61,045 bases of DNA, taken from assembly GCA_031181145.1 (NCBI GenBank), contig JAPSLB010000027.1:1-61045 (forward strand). The letters run 5' to 3'. This document shows, in pieces, positions 34,859-43,637 of the stretch (position 1 is its first letter; each line of letters starts with the position of its first letter). The notes beneath the pieces are model-generated. The model had not been told where the DNA came from. It worked only from the letters and a program-made list of their open reading frames with translations, and ran no database searches. The DNA is from Microvirga sp. (lineage in GTDB: Bacteria > Pseudomonadota > Alphaproteobacteria > Rhizobiales > Beijerinckiaceae). Made by a program: the position numbers and the translations under genes.

Positions 34859-36034
34859 ATGACTAACATTCGCCTGCGCGGCCTGGCCTGGGGGCACCGC
34901 CGCGCAACCGGACCGCTGGCGCCGCTGACAGCGGCTTTCCAGAAGAGCCGTCCGGATGTGGAGATCGACTGGATGGTTCGCCCGCTCTCGGATTTCGAGC
35001 ATCAGCCGATCCGGGATATTGCCTCACAGAATGATCTGCTGATCGTCGATCATCCGTTCAGCGGCGATGTGGCGGCTGCACATGCGTTCGTGGCTCTCGA
35101 CGAAGCGATGCCCGACCTTCTTGGGCCGCAGGCGGATGCACTCTATGTGGGCCCTTCCCTGCCGAGTTACCGTTTTGCCGGCCATGTCTGGGCCGCGCCC
35201 ATCGATGCCGCCACGCCCCATGCGGTGGCCCGGATGGATCTGCTGGAGAGGGTAGGCGAGAGCCTGCCCAAGAGCTGGGAGGAGACCGTTGCGCTCGGGC
35301 GCAGGCTGCGCGCGAAGGGCCTTTATCTCGCAACGCCTGTTCCCACGCCGCACGCTTTCGCGACCGTGGCTGGGCTCATGGCCAATATGGGCAAGCCCAT
35401 CAACACCGACCCGGCGGGAGCCTGCGAGTTCGACCGCGATGCGATGGCAGAGGCGCTGGATGCGCATGACGAGGTGCTCGCCCTTTCGCATCCGGATACT
35501 CTCCGGTGGAACTCGATCGACCTGCACGAGGCGATGGTGATGCGCGATGATGTCGCATTCGCGCCCTGCGTCTACGGCTATGCGACCTATGCCGAGGCGG
35601 ACATGCGTGCCCGCCTCACCTTCTCCGACTTCTGTGGCGTCAGGGCGCCTTACGAGGCAGGTTCCATGCTGGGCGGAACAGGGCTGGCGGTTTCGGCCTC
35701 GTCCAAGCACCGGGAGGCCGCACTCGCCTTCGTGCGCTTTGCCCTGTCCCGCGAAGCTCAGGATCGCATCATCCCCGAGCATCACGGCCAGCCCGCGCTG
35801 GTCACGTCCTGGGAAGATCCAGCTAACGATGCCCGTTTCAACGGGTTCTATTCCGGCGTGCGGCGCTCCATGGAAACCGCATGGATCCGGCCGCGCCGCG
35901 CGGGATACATCCACTTCCAGGCCGCCGCCGGCGCTGCCCTGGAGCGCTACTGCGCCAGAGAGATCTCGAGAAACCAGGTTATCGACCAGATGGCGGACGC
36001 CGCCCGGAAAACCTTTGCACAGGCTGCGGCCTGA
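34859..36034 (+). CDS. Solute-binding protein (ABC family 1 type) without signal peptide
   Basis: A 391-residue protein with the fold of carbohydrate-type ABC binding proteins: RSRPDVEIDW-like first strand (FQKSRPDVEIDWMVRPLSDF), NDLLIVDHPFSG, LPKSWEETVALGRRLRAKG and SSKHREAALAFVRFALSREAQDRII. The GGAGG site and the immediate start of the fold (MTNIRLRGLAWGHRRATGPLAPL) leave no room for an export signal. It would stay in the cytoplasm, and no ABC permease or ATPase genes accompany it. A ligand-sensing or enzyme-partner role is possible. Confidence 0.85.
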   Translation: MTNIRLRGLAWGHRRATGPLAPLTAAFQKSRPDVEIDWMVRPLSDFEHQPIRDIASQNDLLIVDHPFSGDVAAAHAFVALDEAMPDLLGPQADALYVGPSLPSYRFAGHVWAAPIDAATPHAVARMDLLERVGESLPKSWEETVALGRRLRAKGLYLATPVPTPHAFATVAGLMANMGKPINTDPAGACEFDRDAMAEALDAHDEVLALSHPDTLRWNSIDLHEAMVMRDDVAFAPCVYGYATYAEADMRARLTFSDFCGVRAPYEAGSMLGGTGLAVSASSKHREAALAFVRFALSREAQDRIIPEHHGQPALVTSWEDPANDARFNGFYSGVRRSMETAWIRPRRAGYIHFQAAAGAALERYCAREISRNQVIDQMADAARKTFAQAAA

Positions 36035-36055
36035 ACACCATCAAGGAGATAGGAA

Positions 36056-37249
36056 ATGGGCGTACTCAGTGGGTATCGCGTTCTTGACTGCTCGATCGCC
36101 ATGGCAGGGCCGTTCGCGGCCCAACGGCTTGGCGATTTGGGTGCGGACGTGATCAAGGTGGAGCCGACCACCGGCGAATGGCAGCGCCACGTGGCCGCTG
36201 GCGGTGCGCGGGGCAACAAGGTCAACGTCTCCTTCCTGTCGCTCAACCGCAACAAGCGTTCGCTCGCGGTTGACCTGAAGTCGCCCGAGGGCAAGGAGGT
36301 TCTGCTCGAACTCGTCAAGACGGCCGATGTGTTCCTGCAGAACTATCGCCCCGGCGTAGCCAAGCGCCTGGGTGTGGACTACGAGACGCTCTCGGCCATC
36401 AACCCGCGCCTCGTCTATGTGTCCATGTCGGGCTATGGCGAGGACGGCCCTTACGTGAACCGCCCGGGCCAGGACCTGATCCTGCAGGGCATGTCGGGAG
36501 CCATGCTGTCGGCCGGACGCGCCGGAGAGCCTCCAACCCCAGCCGGACAATACCTGGTCGATGCAATCACCGCCTACACGGCCTTCGAGGGCGCGCTGGC
36601 GGCGCTGCTGCACCGGGAGCGCACGGGCGAGGGGCAGCTGGTGCAGGTGAACATGCTAGATGCGATCACGACCATTCAGATGCAGGAGCTGTCGGTGTTC
36701 ACGGTGGCTGGCAAGCCGCAGGAGCGCTCGGCCGAGCCCCACGCGCATGTGTACATCCGCGCCCCTTACGGAGCCTTCGCCACCAAGGACAGCTACATCA
36801 TCGTGGCTTTCCCGCGTCTGAAAACCTTCGGCGAGCTGATCGGCGAGCCCTCGTTCCTGGAGATGGACGACGAGACGGATACCTGGACCCGCCGCGATGA
36901 GATCTTCGCCAAGACACGCGAGCGCCTGAAAGCAAAGACATCGGCGGAGTGGCTAGAGCTGTTCCGGGCGAACGACATCTGGGCAGGCCCGGTCTATGGC
37001 TATGAGGATCTCGTGAAAGATCCGCAGGTGAAGCACAACGGCACGTTCGTGTCCTATGAGCATCCCACGGAGGGAGCGGTGACGACACCTGGATTCCCGA
37101 TCCGGTTCTCCAAGACGCCCTCTAAGGTGGAGCGTGGAGCGCCCCTCACCGGCGAGCACACGCGAGAGATCCTGCGGGAGAGCGGGATGAGCGATGAGCA
37201 GATCGACAGGCTCATTGCATCGAAAGCCGTCAGCGAAGCACAGGCCTGA
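36056..37249 (+). CDS. CaiB/BaiF (family III) CoA-transferase, copy 2
   Basis: A 397-residue enzyme paralogous to the one at 32096. It starts MGVLSGYRVLDCSIAMAGPFAAQRLGDLGADVIKVEP, and FLSLNRNKRSLAVDLKSPEGKEVLLELVKTADVFLQNYRPGVAKRLGVDYE matches copy 1 closely. D169 in QYLVDAITAYTAFEGALAALLHRERTG is the expected catalytic Asp. A GGAGATAGG site lies 22 bases after the leaderless binding protein gene, so the two are co-transcribed. It may act on a second or downstream acid of the pathway. Confidence 0.9.
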   Translation: MGVLSGYRVLDCSIAMAGPFAAQRLGDLGADVIKVEPTTGEWQRHVAAGGARGNKVNVSFLSLNRNKRSLAVDLKSPEGKEVLLELVKTADVFLQNYRPGVAKRLGVDYETLSAINPRLVYVSMSGYGEDGPYVNRPGQDLILQGMSGAMLSAGRAGEPPTPAGQYLVDAITAYTAFEGALAALLHRERTGEGQLVQVNMLDAITTIQMQELSVFTVAGKPQERSAEPHAHVYIRAPYGAFATKDSYIIVAFPRLKTFGELIGEPSFLEMDDETDTWTRRDEIFAKTRERLKAKTSAEWLELFRANDIWAGPVYGYEDLVKDPQVKHNGTFVSYEHPTEGAVTTPGFPIRFSKTPSKVERGAPLTGEHTREILRESGMSDEQIDRLIASKAVSEAQA

Positions 37250-37261
37250 GAGAGACAGCCG

Positions 37262-38032
37262 ATGACCGAAGACATCCTTTTCTCAATTGATGGCGCCATT
37301 GCCACCATCACCCTGAACCGGCCGCAAAAGCTCAACGCCATGACCCCCGAGATGGCGAGCGCCCTCATAGCGGCCGTACAGGCCTGCAACACGGACGACC
37401 GGGTGCGCTGCGTGATCCTTACGGGTGCGGGAGAGCGGGCCTTCTGTGCGGGCTCCGACATTCGCGAGCTCGACACCTATGACACGCCCTGGAACTTCCG
37501 AAACCGCCCCGATTACTGCGATGCTATCCGCCGGCTGCTCAAACCCAGCATCGCCGCCGTGAACGGCTACGCCTTCGGAGGCGGGCTCGAGATGTCGATG
37601 AGCTGTGACATCCGGCTGTGTTCGTCCAATGCACAATTCGCCGCGCCTGAGATCAAGCTCGGATGGATCGGCGGCGGCGGCATGGCGACATTTCTGGCGC
37701 ATTCGATCGGCCCTTCCAATGCCGCCATCATGTTGATGACGGGCGATCCGATCGATGCACAGCGTGCGCTGTCATGGGGGCTGGTGAGCGAGGTTACGGA
37801 AACGAGCGCCCTTCTGGAGCGAGCACGGGCGCTGGCGAAAGTTATCGCCAGTCGGGCCCCCATTGCGGCAGAGACGGCGAAGCTGAACCTGCGGGCGGCA
37901 TTCACGATGCCGCTTGAGAAAGCCATCGAGTACGAGCGCGATCTTCAGACGATCTGCTTTGCGACGGAGGACGCGGCCGAAGGACGGGCCGCCTTCAAGG
38001 ACAAGCGCGCGCCTGCATTCCGCAGGCGCTAA
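37262..38032 (+). CDS. Enoyl-CoA hydratase/isomerase family protein, copy 2
   Basis: A 256-residue crotonase-fold enzyme. It has RAFCAGSDIRELD and the block GGGLEMSMSCDIRLCSSNAQFAAPEIKLGWIGGGGMATFL with both catalytic Glu positions kept. It follows copy 2 of the CoA-transferase by 12 bases and ends two bases before a strong terminator, so it is the last gene of the rightward operon. It is paralogous to the gene at 33331. Confidence 0.9.
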   Translation: MTEDILFSIDGAIATITLNRPQKLNAMTPEMASALIAAVQACNTDDRVRCVILTGAGERAFCAGSDIRELDTYDTPWNFRNRPDYCDAIRRLLKPSIAAVNGYAFGGGLEMSMSCDIRLCSSNAQFAAPEIKLGWIGGGGMATFLAHSIGPSNAAIMLMTGDPIDAQRALSWGLVSEVTETSALLERARALAKVIASRAPIAAETAKLNLRAAFTMPLEKAIEYERDLQTICFATEDAAEGRAAFKDKRAPAFRRR

Positions 38033-38034
38033 AA

Positions 38035-38072
38035 AAGCCCTGAAAGAGCGTGTACACGCTCTTTCAGGGCTT
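38035..38072. terminator. Bidirectional terminator, perfect 38-base palindrome
   Basis: AAGCCCTGAAAGAGCGTGT and its exact complement run without a spacer (38035-38072), with an A-run on the left and TTCC on the right. It lies between the convergent hydratase and FAH genes. On the minus strand the stem is followed by a run of Ts, so it is strongest for the leftward sugar operon, but it can serve both. Confidence 0.88.
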
Positions 38073-38099
38073 CCTCTGCAGTTTGCCTGAGGGTGTCAG

Positions 38100-39245
38100 T
38101 CAGAGCAAACCGCGACCGGCAAGGTTGCGCATGAGGTCGGCTGTGCCGAATGTCCACGGCTCCGCCTCGTCGGTAGGCACCACCCGGTTGACGAGGGCTC
38201 CGATTTCCGGCGTCTCGATGGTGACGATGTCGCCGGTTTTATGAGTGAAGCCACGCCCGGGGGCGTCACGATCCTCGATGGGAGCGAACATCGTACCCAG
38301 GAAGAGCACGAGCCCGTCAGGATACTGATGATGGGAACCAACCGTCTGGGCGACAAGATCTTCCGGATCACGGCTGATCTCCGACATAGCCGAGTGCCCG
38401 GTCATCCGGAAACCATCCTGCCCCTCGACCGTGAGCGTGAGCTCCATGCGACGCACCGTATCGAGCGTGAAATCTCCATCGAAGAGGCGAATGAAAGGTC
38501 CAACGGCTGCAGACGCGTTGTTGTCCTTCGCCTTGCCGAGGAGAAGCGCTGACCGACCCTCAACGTCACGTAGATTGACATCGTTGCCAAGGGTCGCACC
38601 GATTATCCGACCTTTGGACGAGACAACCAGCACAACTTCCGGCTCTGGGTTGTTCCACGTAGATTTGGGGTGTACGCCCACATCCATCATCGTGCCCACC
38701 GCCGACATGGGCTGAGCTTTCGTGAACACCTCCGCATCCGGCCCGATGCCGACCTCTAGGTACTGGCTCCATGCCCCGGCGCTTACGAGCGTTTCCTTGA
38801 GGGCGGCCGCTTGCTGCGAGCCCGGACGTAGCTTGCGCAGATCACTGCCGACCAGCTCCTGAATATGCTGCCGGATCGCCGCGGCGGCATCTGCATCGCC
38901 GCGCGCACGCTCCTCGATCACGCGCTCGAGCATCGATACCACGAAGGTCACGCCTGCCGCCTTGACTGCCTGAAGATCGATGGGCGTCAGGAGCCACGGC
39001 TTGCTTCCATCGCGGCTGCGAGGAGCCGTATTGGTGACGATATCCGTGACTGATCCAAGCTCTTCGCCACGGGCGCTCCTGAGAGCTCCCGCAGGGTCGG
39101 TGCTCTCACAGAGATCCCGCACGGTCGGAAAGGTGGCGGTGATGTCGATGAGCAGATCCCCGTCGATCTTTGCGACACAGGGGCCTGTGCCGGGCACATG
39201 GACGCGGGCGACGAGAGTAGCGCTGCGGGGAAGTATCAGGGTCAT
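38100..39245 (-). CDS. Fumarylacetoacetate hydrolase family protein
   Basis: A 381-residue protein that starts MTLILPRSATLVARVHVPGTGPCVAKIDGDLLIDITATFPTVRDLC. The FAH catalytic domain contains NPEPEVVLVVSSKGRIIGATLGNDVNLRDVEGRSALLLGKAKDNNASAAVGPFI, in which the Glu and Asp residues bind Mg2+. This long form is usual in sugar clusters, where relatives cleave or dehydrate 2-keto-3-deoxy sugar acids, so a role at the end of a non-phosphorylative route is inferred. It is the last gene of the eight-gene operon, 28 bases after the ATPase gene. Confidence 0.87.
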   Translation of the reverse strand: MTLILPRSATLVARVHVPGTGPCVAKIDGDLLIDITATFPTVRDLCESTDPAGALRSARGEELGSVTDIVTNTAPRSRDGSKPWLLTPIDLQAVKAAGVTFVVSMLERVIEERARGDADAAAAIRQHIQELVGSDLRKLRPGSQQAAALKETLVSAGAWSQYLEVGIGPDAEVFTKAQPMSAVGTMMDVGVHPKSTWNNPEPEVVLVVSSKGRIIGATLGNDVNLRDVEGRSALLLGKAKDNNASAAVGPFIRLFDGDFTLDTVRRMELTLTVEGQDGFRMTGHSAMSEISRDPEDLVAQTVGSHHQYPDGLVLFLGTMFAPIEDRDAPGRGFTHKTGDIVTIETPEIGALVNRVVPTDEAEPWTFGTADLMRNLAGRGLL

Positions 39246-39273
39246 TGGCCTTGTCGTTTCTCGCTCATTGCGA

Positions 39274-40758
39274 TCAGTGGTGGGAGAAGGCGTGGGTGAG
39301 CATGGCTGTTTCCTCCATGCCGTCATGGTTGAGAACAGCCACAAGCCGCCCCTTGGACAAGATGCCCACGCGATCGCAGACCGCGCGAATCTCGTCGATC
39401 TCGGAGGATGCCACCACGATCGTGCGTCCGTGGGCAGCTTCGGCACGAACGATGCGATAGATGTCGGCCTTGGCGCCTACATCCACCCCATGCGTCGGCT
39501 CATCGAGCAGCAGGATCTGCGGATCGTTGACGAGCGCGCGCCCGATCAGAACCTTCTGCTGATTTCCACCCGACAAGGTTCCGACGAGCTGCTCGGGATC
39601 CTGCATACGGATACCCAATTCCGTGCGGTATTTTGTCATGGCTTCGACCTCGGACGAAGGCGAGATGAATCCTGCCTTGGCAGTCCTGCGCAATGTCCCG
39701 GCAGACAGGTTCCAGCGGACGGAATGCTGCGGGAAGATACCTTGAATCTTGCGTCCCTCCGGCACAATGCTCACGCCAGCGCGGAGATGTCCGCGGCGGT
39801 CCTTCTGGGCATCCGCGCCCGAGACCCTGATCTGCCCTCGCGCACATCGCCGCAAACCGCAGATCATCTCGAGAAGCTCCGTGCGCCCCGCCCCCACAAG
39901 GCCGAAGAGGCCGAACACTTCACCCTTCTGAACCTGGAACGAGATGTCGGACAGGCCTTCGCCATCCGAAGCTCCGATCACCTCCAGCGCAGCTTCCTGG
40001 GAGCGGACATCGTCCCGGCGCTCATAATTGAACAGAGATGCGCGGCCAGTCATGTCGACAATGAGACTCTCGCGCGTCGCCTCGTCAGGATGACGCTCCG
40101 CCACCAGGGTTCCGTTGCGCAGGACCACAAGGCGGTCACAGAGAGAAAGCGCCTCGCTCAAGCGGTGCGTGATGAAGATTACCGCCGTCCCTGCGGCGGC
40201 GATCCGCCGGACGAACCCGAAGAACTGCTCGACCTCATGGGCCGTCAGTGACGATGTCGGTTCATCCATGATCAGGATACGGGGGCGCTGTGAAACGGCC
40301 CTCGCGATCTCGACCAGCTGCTGCTCGCCGAGCCTCAGGCCGCCCACCTCGGCATCCACATCGATATGGCTTGCGCCAATTTCTGCCAGGATTTCCGCGG
40401 CCCTGCGTCTCAAAGCTGTGTAGTCGACGAAGCCCCGGCGCTTCGGCAGCGATCCCAGCAGGATGTTCTCTGCGACCGACAGGGACGGCATCAGGGAAAG
40501 CTCCTGCCGGATGAACCGGATTCCGGCCGCAAGCCCATCGGAAGCCGAGGCGAACTGCACGTTTGAGCCGTCGATCTGAATGACACCCGCGTCAGGCGAA
40601 AGGGTGCCGGACAGGACATTCATGAAAGTCGATTTACCGGCCCCGTTCTCCCCAAGCAGGCCGATGATCTCTCCGGCGTCGATCGTAAGACTGACGCCGT
40701 GAAGCACGGTGTTTCCTCGGAAGGACTTTCGTATGCCGCTGGCGGTGAGAATGCTCAT
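39274..40758 (-). CDS. Sugar ABC transporter ATPase (RbsA/MglA type, duplicated domain)
   Basis: A 494-residue protein with two ABC domains. The first has Walker A GENGAGKST, signature-like LGEQQLVEIARA and Walker B ILIMDEPTSSL. The second has LSGGNQQKVLIGRAL and ILLLDEPTHGVDVGAKADIYRIV, while its Walker A is degenerate, as usual in RbsA. ATG 40758 is preferred for its GAGG site and natural start MSILTASGIRKSFRG. It energises uptake of a pentose or hexose by the RbsB/RbsC-type proteins encoded next to it. Confidence 0.92.
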   Translation of the reverse strand: MSILTASGIRKSFRGNTVLHGVSLTIDAGEIIGLLGENGAGKSTFMNVLSGTLSPDAGVIQIDGSNVQFASASDGLAAGIRFIRQELSLMPSLSVAENILLGSLPKRRGFVDYTALRRRAAEILAEIGASHIDVDAEVGGLRLGEQQLVEIARAVSQRPRILIMDEPTSSLTAHEVEQFFGFVRRIAAAGTAVIFITHRLSEALSLCDRLVVLRNGTLVAERHPDEATRESLIVDMTGRASLFNYERRDDVRSQEAALEVIGASDGEGLSDISFQVQKGEVFGLFGLVGAGRTELLEMICGLRRCARGQIRVSGADAQKDRRGHLRAGVSIVPEGRKIQGIFPQHSVRWNLSAGTLRRTAKAGFISPSSEVEAMTKYRTELGIRMQDPEQLVGTLSGGNQQKVLIGRALVNDPQILLLDEPTHGVDVGAKADIYRIVRAEAAHGRTIVVASSEIDEIRAVCDRVGILSKGRLVAVLNHDGMEETAMLTHAFSHH

Positions 40759-40810
40759 GGACTGCCTCGCATTGTCGAGAGAGCGGGCGGGCTTCGGCCC
40801 GCCCGGCACG

Positions 40811-41797
40811 TCAGTGCGTGGCATCAGGGGTCAGCATCTTGCCTTCTACCTTGATGACGTCGGCTGGAGGCTTCGTGCCCGCGACGAGGTAGTTGTGGAG
40901 CATGACACTCGCATCAAGCGCCTGCTGATAGGGAGCCTGGTCGAGGAGCCCGACCATTTCTCCGGACTTCAGGTACTGCATGTTGTCCGGCGTATGATCG
41001 AACCCGACGACGCCGACCTTGCCCATCAAGCCCAGATCCTTCACGGCCTTGGCTGCGCCAAATGGCCCACCCGCTGTTACATAGACCATGTTGAGATCCG
41101 GATTTGCCGTAACCATGTCTTGCACGAGAGAATAGGCTGTCTCGGCCTTGTCCTTGTTCTCGAACGGGCCGATCACCTTGATATCGGGAGCATTGGCTTT
41201 GAGGTACTCCAAAGCGCCATTCATGCGGTTCGTATGCTGGGTCGCACCGAAATAGCCCGTGATGACGCCGAGCTTGCCCTTGCGGCCCATCCTCTCAGCG
41301 ATGAACTTACCGATCTGCTGGCCGGCCGCCGTTGCATCCTGACCCATGAAGGCGATCCGCTTGGACGGAACGCTGCCCTCGGCGATGATATTGATGACCG
41401 GGATACCTTCTTCGGTTGCCTCGTCGATGATGCGGGCGGTTCCGTCGAATATCGGAACGACTACGATTCCGTCGTACTTCTTGGCCATCGCTGCCTCGAT
41501 GCCGGCCACCACGGCCTCGGCCGAGAGGTTCGCGCCGAGATCCACGAAATCAACTTTGGTGTTGAATCCTGACAGGTACCCATCCGCCGCCTTCGCGCCC
41601 TCTGTAACGGGAATCCAGAACGGGTTGTTCTGGAAGGACAGGAATGCGATCCGCAGCGGCTTCTTCGTATTCTCGACGGCCGCGACGGTGCCTCCTTTCG
41701 GCGGTTCGGCAGCGCTGACCGGCAGCGCCGCAACGGTCGCCAGAATGGCTGCGGAAACGCCGAGAAGATGACGACGGGTGATTGACCAGATAGACAT
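40811..41797 (-). CDS. Sugar ABC transporter substrate-binding protein (RbsB type)
   Basis: A 328-residue periplasmic binding protein of the peripla_BP_4 family. The N-terminus MSIWSITRRHLLGVSAAILATVAALPVSAAEPP is a signal peptide with a twin-arginine-like RRHLLG motif. The mature fold shows RIAFLSFQNNPFWIPVTEGAKAAD, VVPIFDGTARIIDEATEEGIPVINI and TANPDLNMVYVTAGGPFGAAKAVKDLG. A GGGAGG site precedes the ATG. It lies between the permease and ATPase genes. Confidence 0.92.
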   Translation of the reverse strand: MSIWSITRRHLLGVSAAILATVAALPVSAAEPPKGGTVAAVENTKKPLRIAFLSFQNNPFWIPVTEGAKAADGYLSGFNTKVDFVDLGANLSAEAVVAGIEAAMAKKYDGIVVVPIFDGTARIIDEATEEGIPVINIIAEGSVPSKRIAFMGQDATAAGQQIGKFIAERMGRKGKLGVITGYFGATQHTNRMNGALEYLKANAPDIKVIGPFENKDKAETAYSLVQDMVTANPDLNMVYVTAGGPFGAAKAVKDLGLMGKVGVVGFDHTPDNMQYLKSGEMVGLLDQAPYQQALDASVMLHNYLVAGTKPPADVIKVEGKMLTPDATH

Positions 41798-41827
41798 GTA
41801 AGTTTCCTCCCTGTTGTTGAGATTTGG

Positions 41828-42790
41828 CTAGTCGGTCTCGCTCGCATCCCGGCGGATGCTGTCGAGTCCCACGGCAAGAAGAATGACCAAGCCTTTCGTG
41901 ACTACCTGCCAATAGGCGGAAATACCGAGGAGCACGAAGGCGTTGTTCAAGAGGGCCATCAGGATGGCCCCGAGCATGACGCCGGGAATGGAACCCCGGC
42001 CACCCGACAGGCTGGTTCCGCCAAGAATGACTGCGGCGATCACGTCAAGCTCGTAGCCCATGCCGAGATTGGGGTCAGCGCTGGCAAGGTTGCCCGCAAG
42101 GATGATGCCGCCCAGGCCGGCGAGCAGACCCGACAGCACGAAGACGAATAGGCGCGTGCCGCGCAGATCGATGCCCGCCAGAACAGCGGCCTTGGGATTG
42201 TCGCCGATGGCGAAGATATCGCGCCCCCGCACTGTACGGGTGGCCAGGATGTGGAAGATGACAGCCAGCATCACCATCAGGATGAGCGAGACGGGAATAT
42301 TGACGATCCGCCCGGCACCAAGAAAGTTCGCGAACCCGCTGAGCGTTACCGGGATCCCTCCTGTCAGGAGAAGGGCGATGCCCCGTGCGATGGACAAGGT
42401 GCCGAGCGTGGCGATGAACGGATTGATTCTCAGCCGCGTGTAGAGCCAGCCGTTGAAGAGACCGCAGAGGAGCCCGGCCACGAGGGCAACCGGAACCGAC
42501 AACCCCTGCACGCCGGTCTCCCGCGCAACGATAGCACCGGCGACCGCCGACAGTCCGATGATCGAGCCGACTGACAGGTCGATGCCGCGCGCGATGATCA
42601 CTAGCGCCTGACCCAATGCGACAATCCCGACGACGGAGGCCTGGCGTCCGATGTTGAGAAGGTTGCGCGGCTCAGGGAAATAGGCGCTTGCATAAGTCAG
42701 GTAGGCCGCCACGATCAGGATCATGGCCGCGACGGAGGCCTCCCTTAGCCCAAGTGCGGTGACGAAAGTGGAGCGAAGACGCAATAACAT
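41828..42790 (-). CDS. Sugar ABC transporter permease (RbsC type)
   Basis: A membrane protein of ~320 residues with about 8-10 helices. The RbsC signature is QASVVGIVALGQALVIIARGIDLSVGSIIGLSAVAGAI, and the late loop VIAAVILGGTSLSGGRGSIPGVMLGAIL is the ATPase-contacting EAA-like region. ATG 42790 is used; a TTG at 42823 with a better-spaced GAGG is the alternative. It forms the pore for the sugar delivered by the adjacent RbsB-like protein. Confidence 0.9.
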   Translation of the reverse strand: MLLRLRSTFVTALGLREASVAAMILIVAAYLTYASAYFPEPRNLLNIGRQASVVGIVALGQALVIIARGIDLSVGSIIGLSAVAGAIVARETGVQGLSVPVALVAGLLCGLFNGWLYTRLRINPFIATLGTLSIARGIALLLTGGIPVTLSGFANFLGAGRIVNIPVSLILMVMLAVIFHILATRTVRGRDIFAIGDNPKAAVLAGIDLRGTRLFVFVLSGLLAGLGGIILAGNLASADPNLGMGYELDVIAAVILGGTSLSGGRGSIPGVMLGAILMALLNNAFVLLGISAYWQVVTKGLVILLAVGLDSIRRDASETD

Positions 42791-42870
42791 ACCTTCTGCC
42801 TGTAACCTTATGTGAGGAAGCAAAGGCCATCCTCACAGTTGCTCGGGCGAAACAGCACAATGCTGCATCG

Positions 42871-43623
42871 CTAGTGCATGACCCAGCCGCCATCCACGTT
42901 TAGAACCTGACCGGTGATGAACCCCGATTCCTTGGAGGCGAGGAACGAGATGGCGTTTGCGATATCCAGCGCATTGCCGCGGCGCTTCACGGCCTGATGA
43001 TCCAGCACGAAACGGGAATAGCCCTCGGGGTCGGGGTGGATCTTCTCCGCATCCGTCGGGAATGCCCCCGGAGAGATGGCATTCGCCGTGATGCCATAGG
43101 GGCCGAACTCGCGCGCCCAGGCGCGTGTCAGACCGACCAGAGCTCCTTTCGAGGCCACATAGGGAGCCAGAAGCGCCCAGCCGCCATAGAATGTGATGCT
43201 CGAGATGTTGACGATGCGCCCCCAATTCTTGGCTCGCATTGACGGCAGCGCCACCTGGACCGCCACGACTCCGGCATCCACATTCACCCGCTGGACGGCC
43301 TGAAACTCCTCGATGGAATATTCATCGAACGGCTTCGAAGGATAGACGGCGGCGTTGTTGATCACCACGTCATAGCCACCGACCGTCTCACTCACCCGCT
43401 CGATGTCGGAGCGGAAACGGCCAAGGTCCGACATATCGGTGCGCAGCACCACGAGCTTTCCGCTCTGTGCCGATGCCGCTTCATCCTCAAGGCGCGCGAT
43501 CTTGGCAGGATCGTTGTCCACCGCCACCACGGTCGCGCCGCGCTCCATCAAGGTCAGCGTTGTCGTGAGACCGAGGCCGCCAGCGGCCCCGGTATAGAGA
43601 ATTGTCTTCCCGTCAATGTTCAT
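42871..43623 (-). CDS. SDR-family oxidoreductase
   Basis: A 250-residue short-chain dehydrogenase. The NAD(P) loop is YTGAAGGLGLTTTLTLMERGATVVAVDND; the acidic DND end of strand 2 favours NAD. Also seen are NNAAVYPSKP, the catalytic Ser in VNISSITFYGG, the Tyr/Lys pair in YVASKGALVGLTRAWA and ANAISPGAFPTD. Within a sugar operon it probably oxidises the C1 or another hydroxyl of the imported sugar. A GGAGAC site precedes the ATG. Confidence 0.92.
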   Translation of the reverse strand: MNIDGKTILYTGAAGGLGLTTTLTLMERGATVVAVDNDPAKIARLEDEAASAQSGKLVVLRTDMSDLGRFRSDIERVSETVGGYDVVINNAAVYPSKPFDEYSIEEFQAVQRVNVDAGVVAVQVALPSMRAKNWGRIVNISSITFYGGWALLAPYVASKGALVGLTRAWAREFGPYGITANAISPGAFPTDAEKIHPDPEGYSRFVLDHQAVKRRGNALDIANAISFLASKESGFITGQVLNVDGGWVMH

Positions 43624-43637
43624 GAGCTGTCTCCATC

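Noticed and set aside
28344..38032. Assignment of the locus as an itaconate or mesaconate pathway
   Set aside because: A CoA-transferase and a MaoC hydratase fit, but no citramalyl-CoA lyase gene is present, so the substrate is left open.
38980..40251. Plus-strand open frame of 423 codons opposite the FAH and ABC ATPase genes
   Set aside because: It crosses two well-supported minus-strand genes and lacks any motif.
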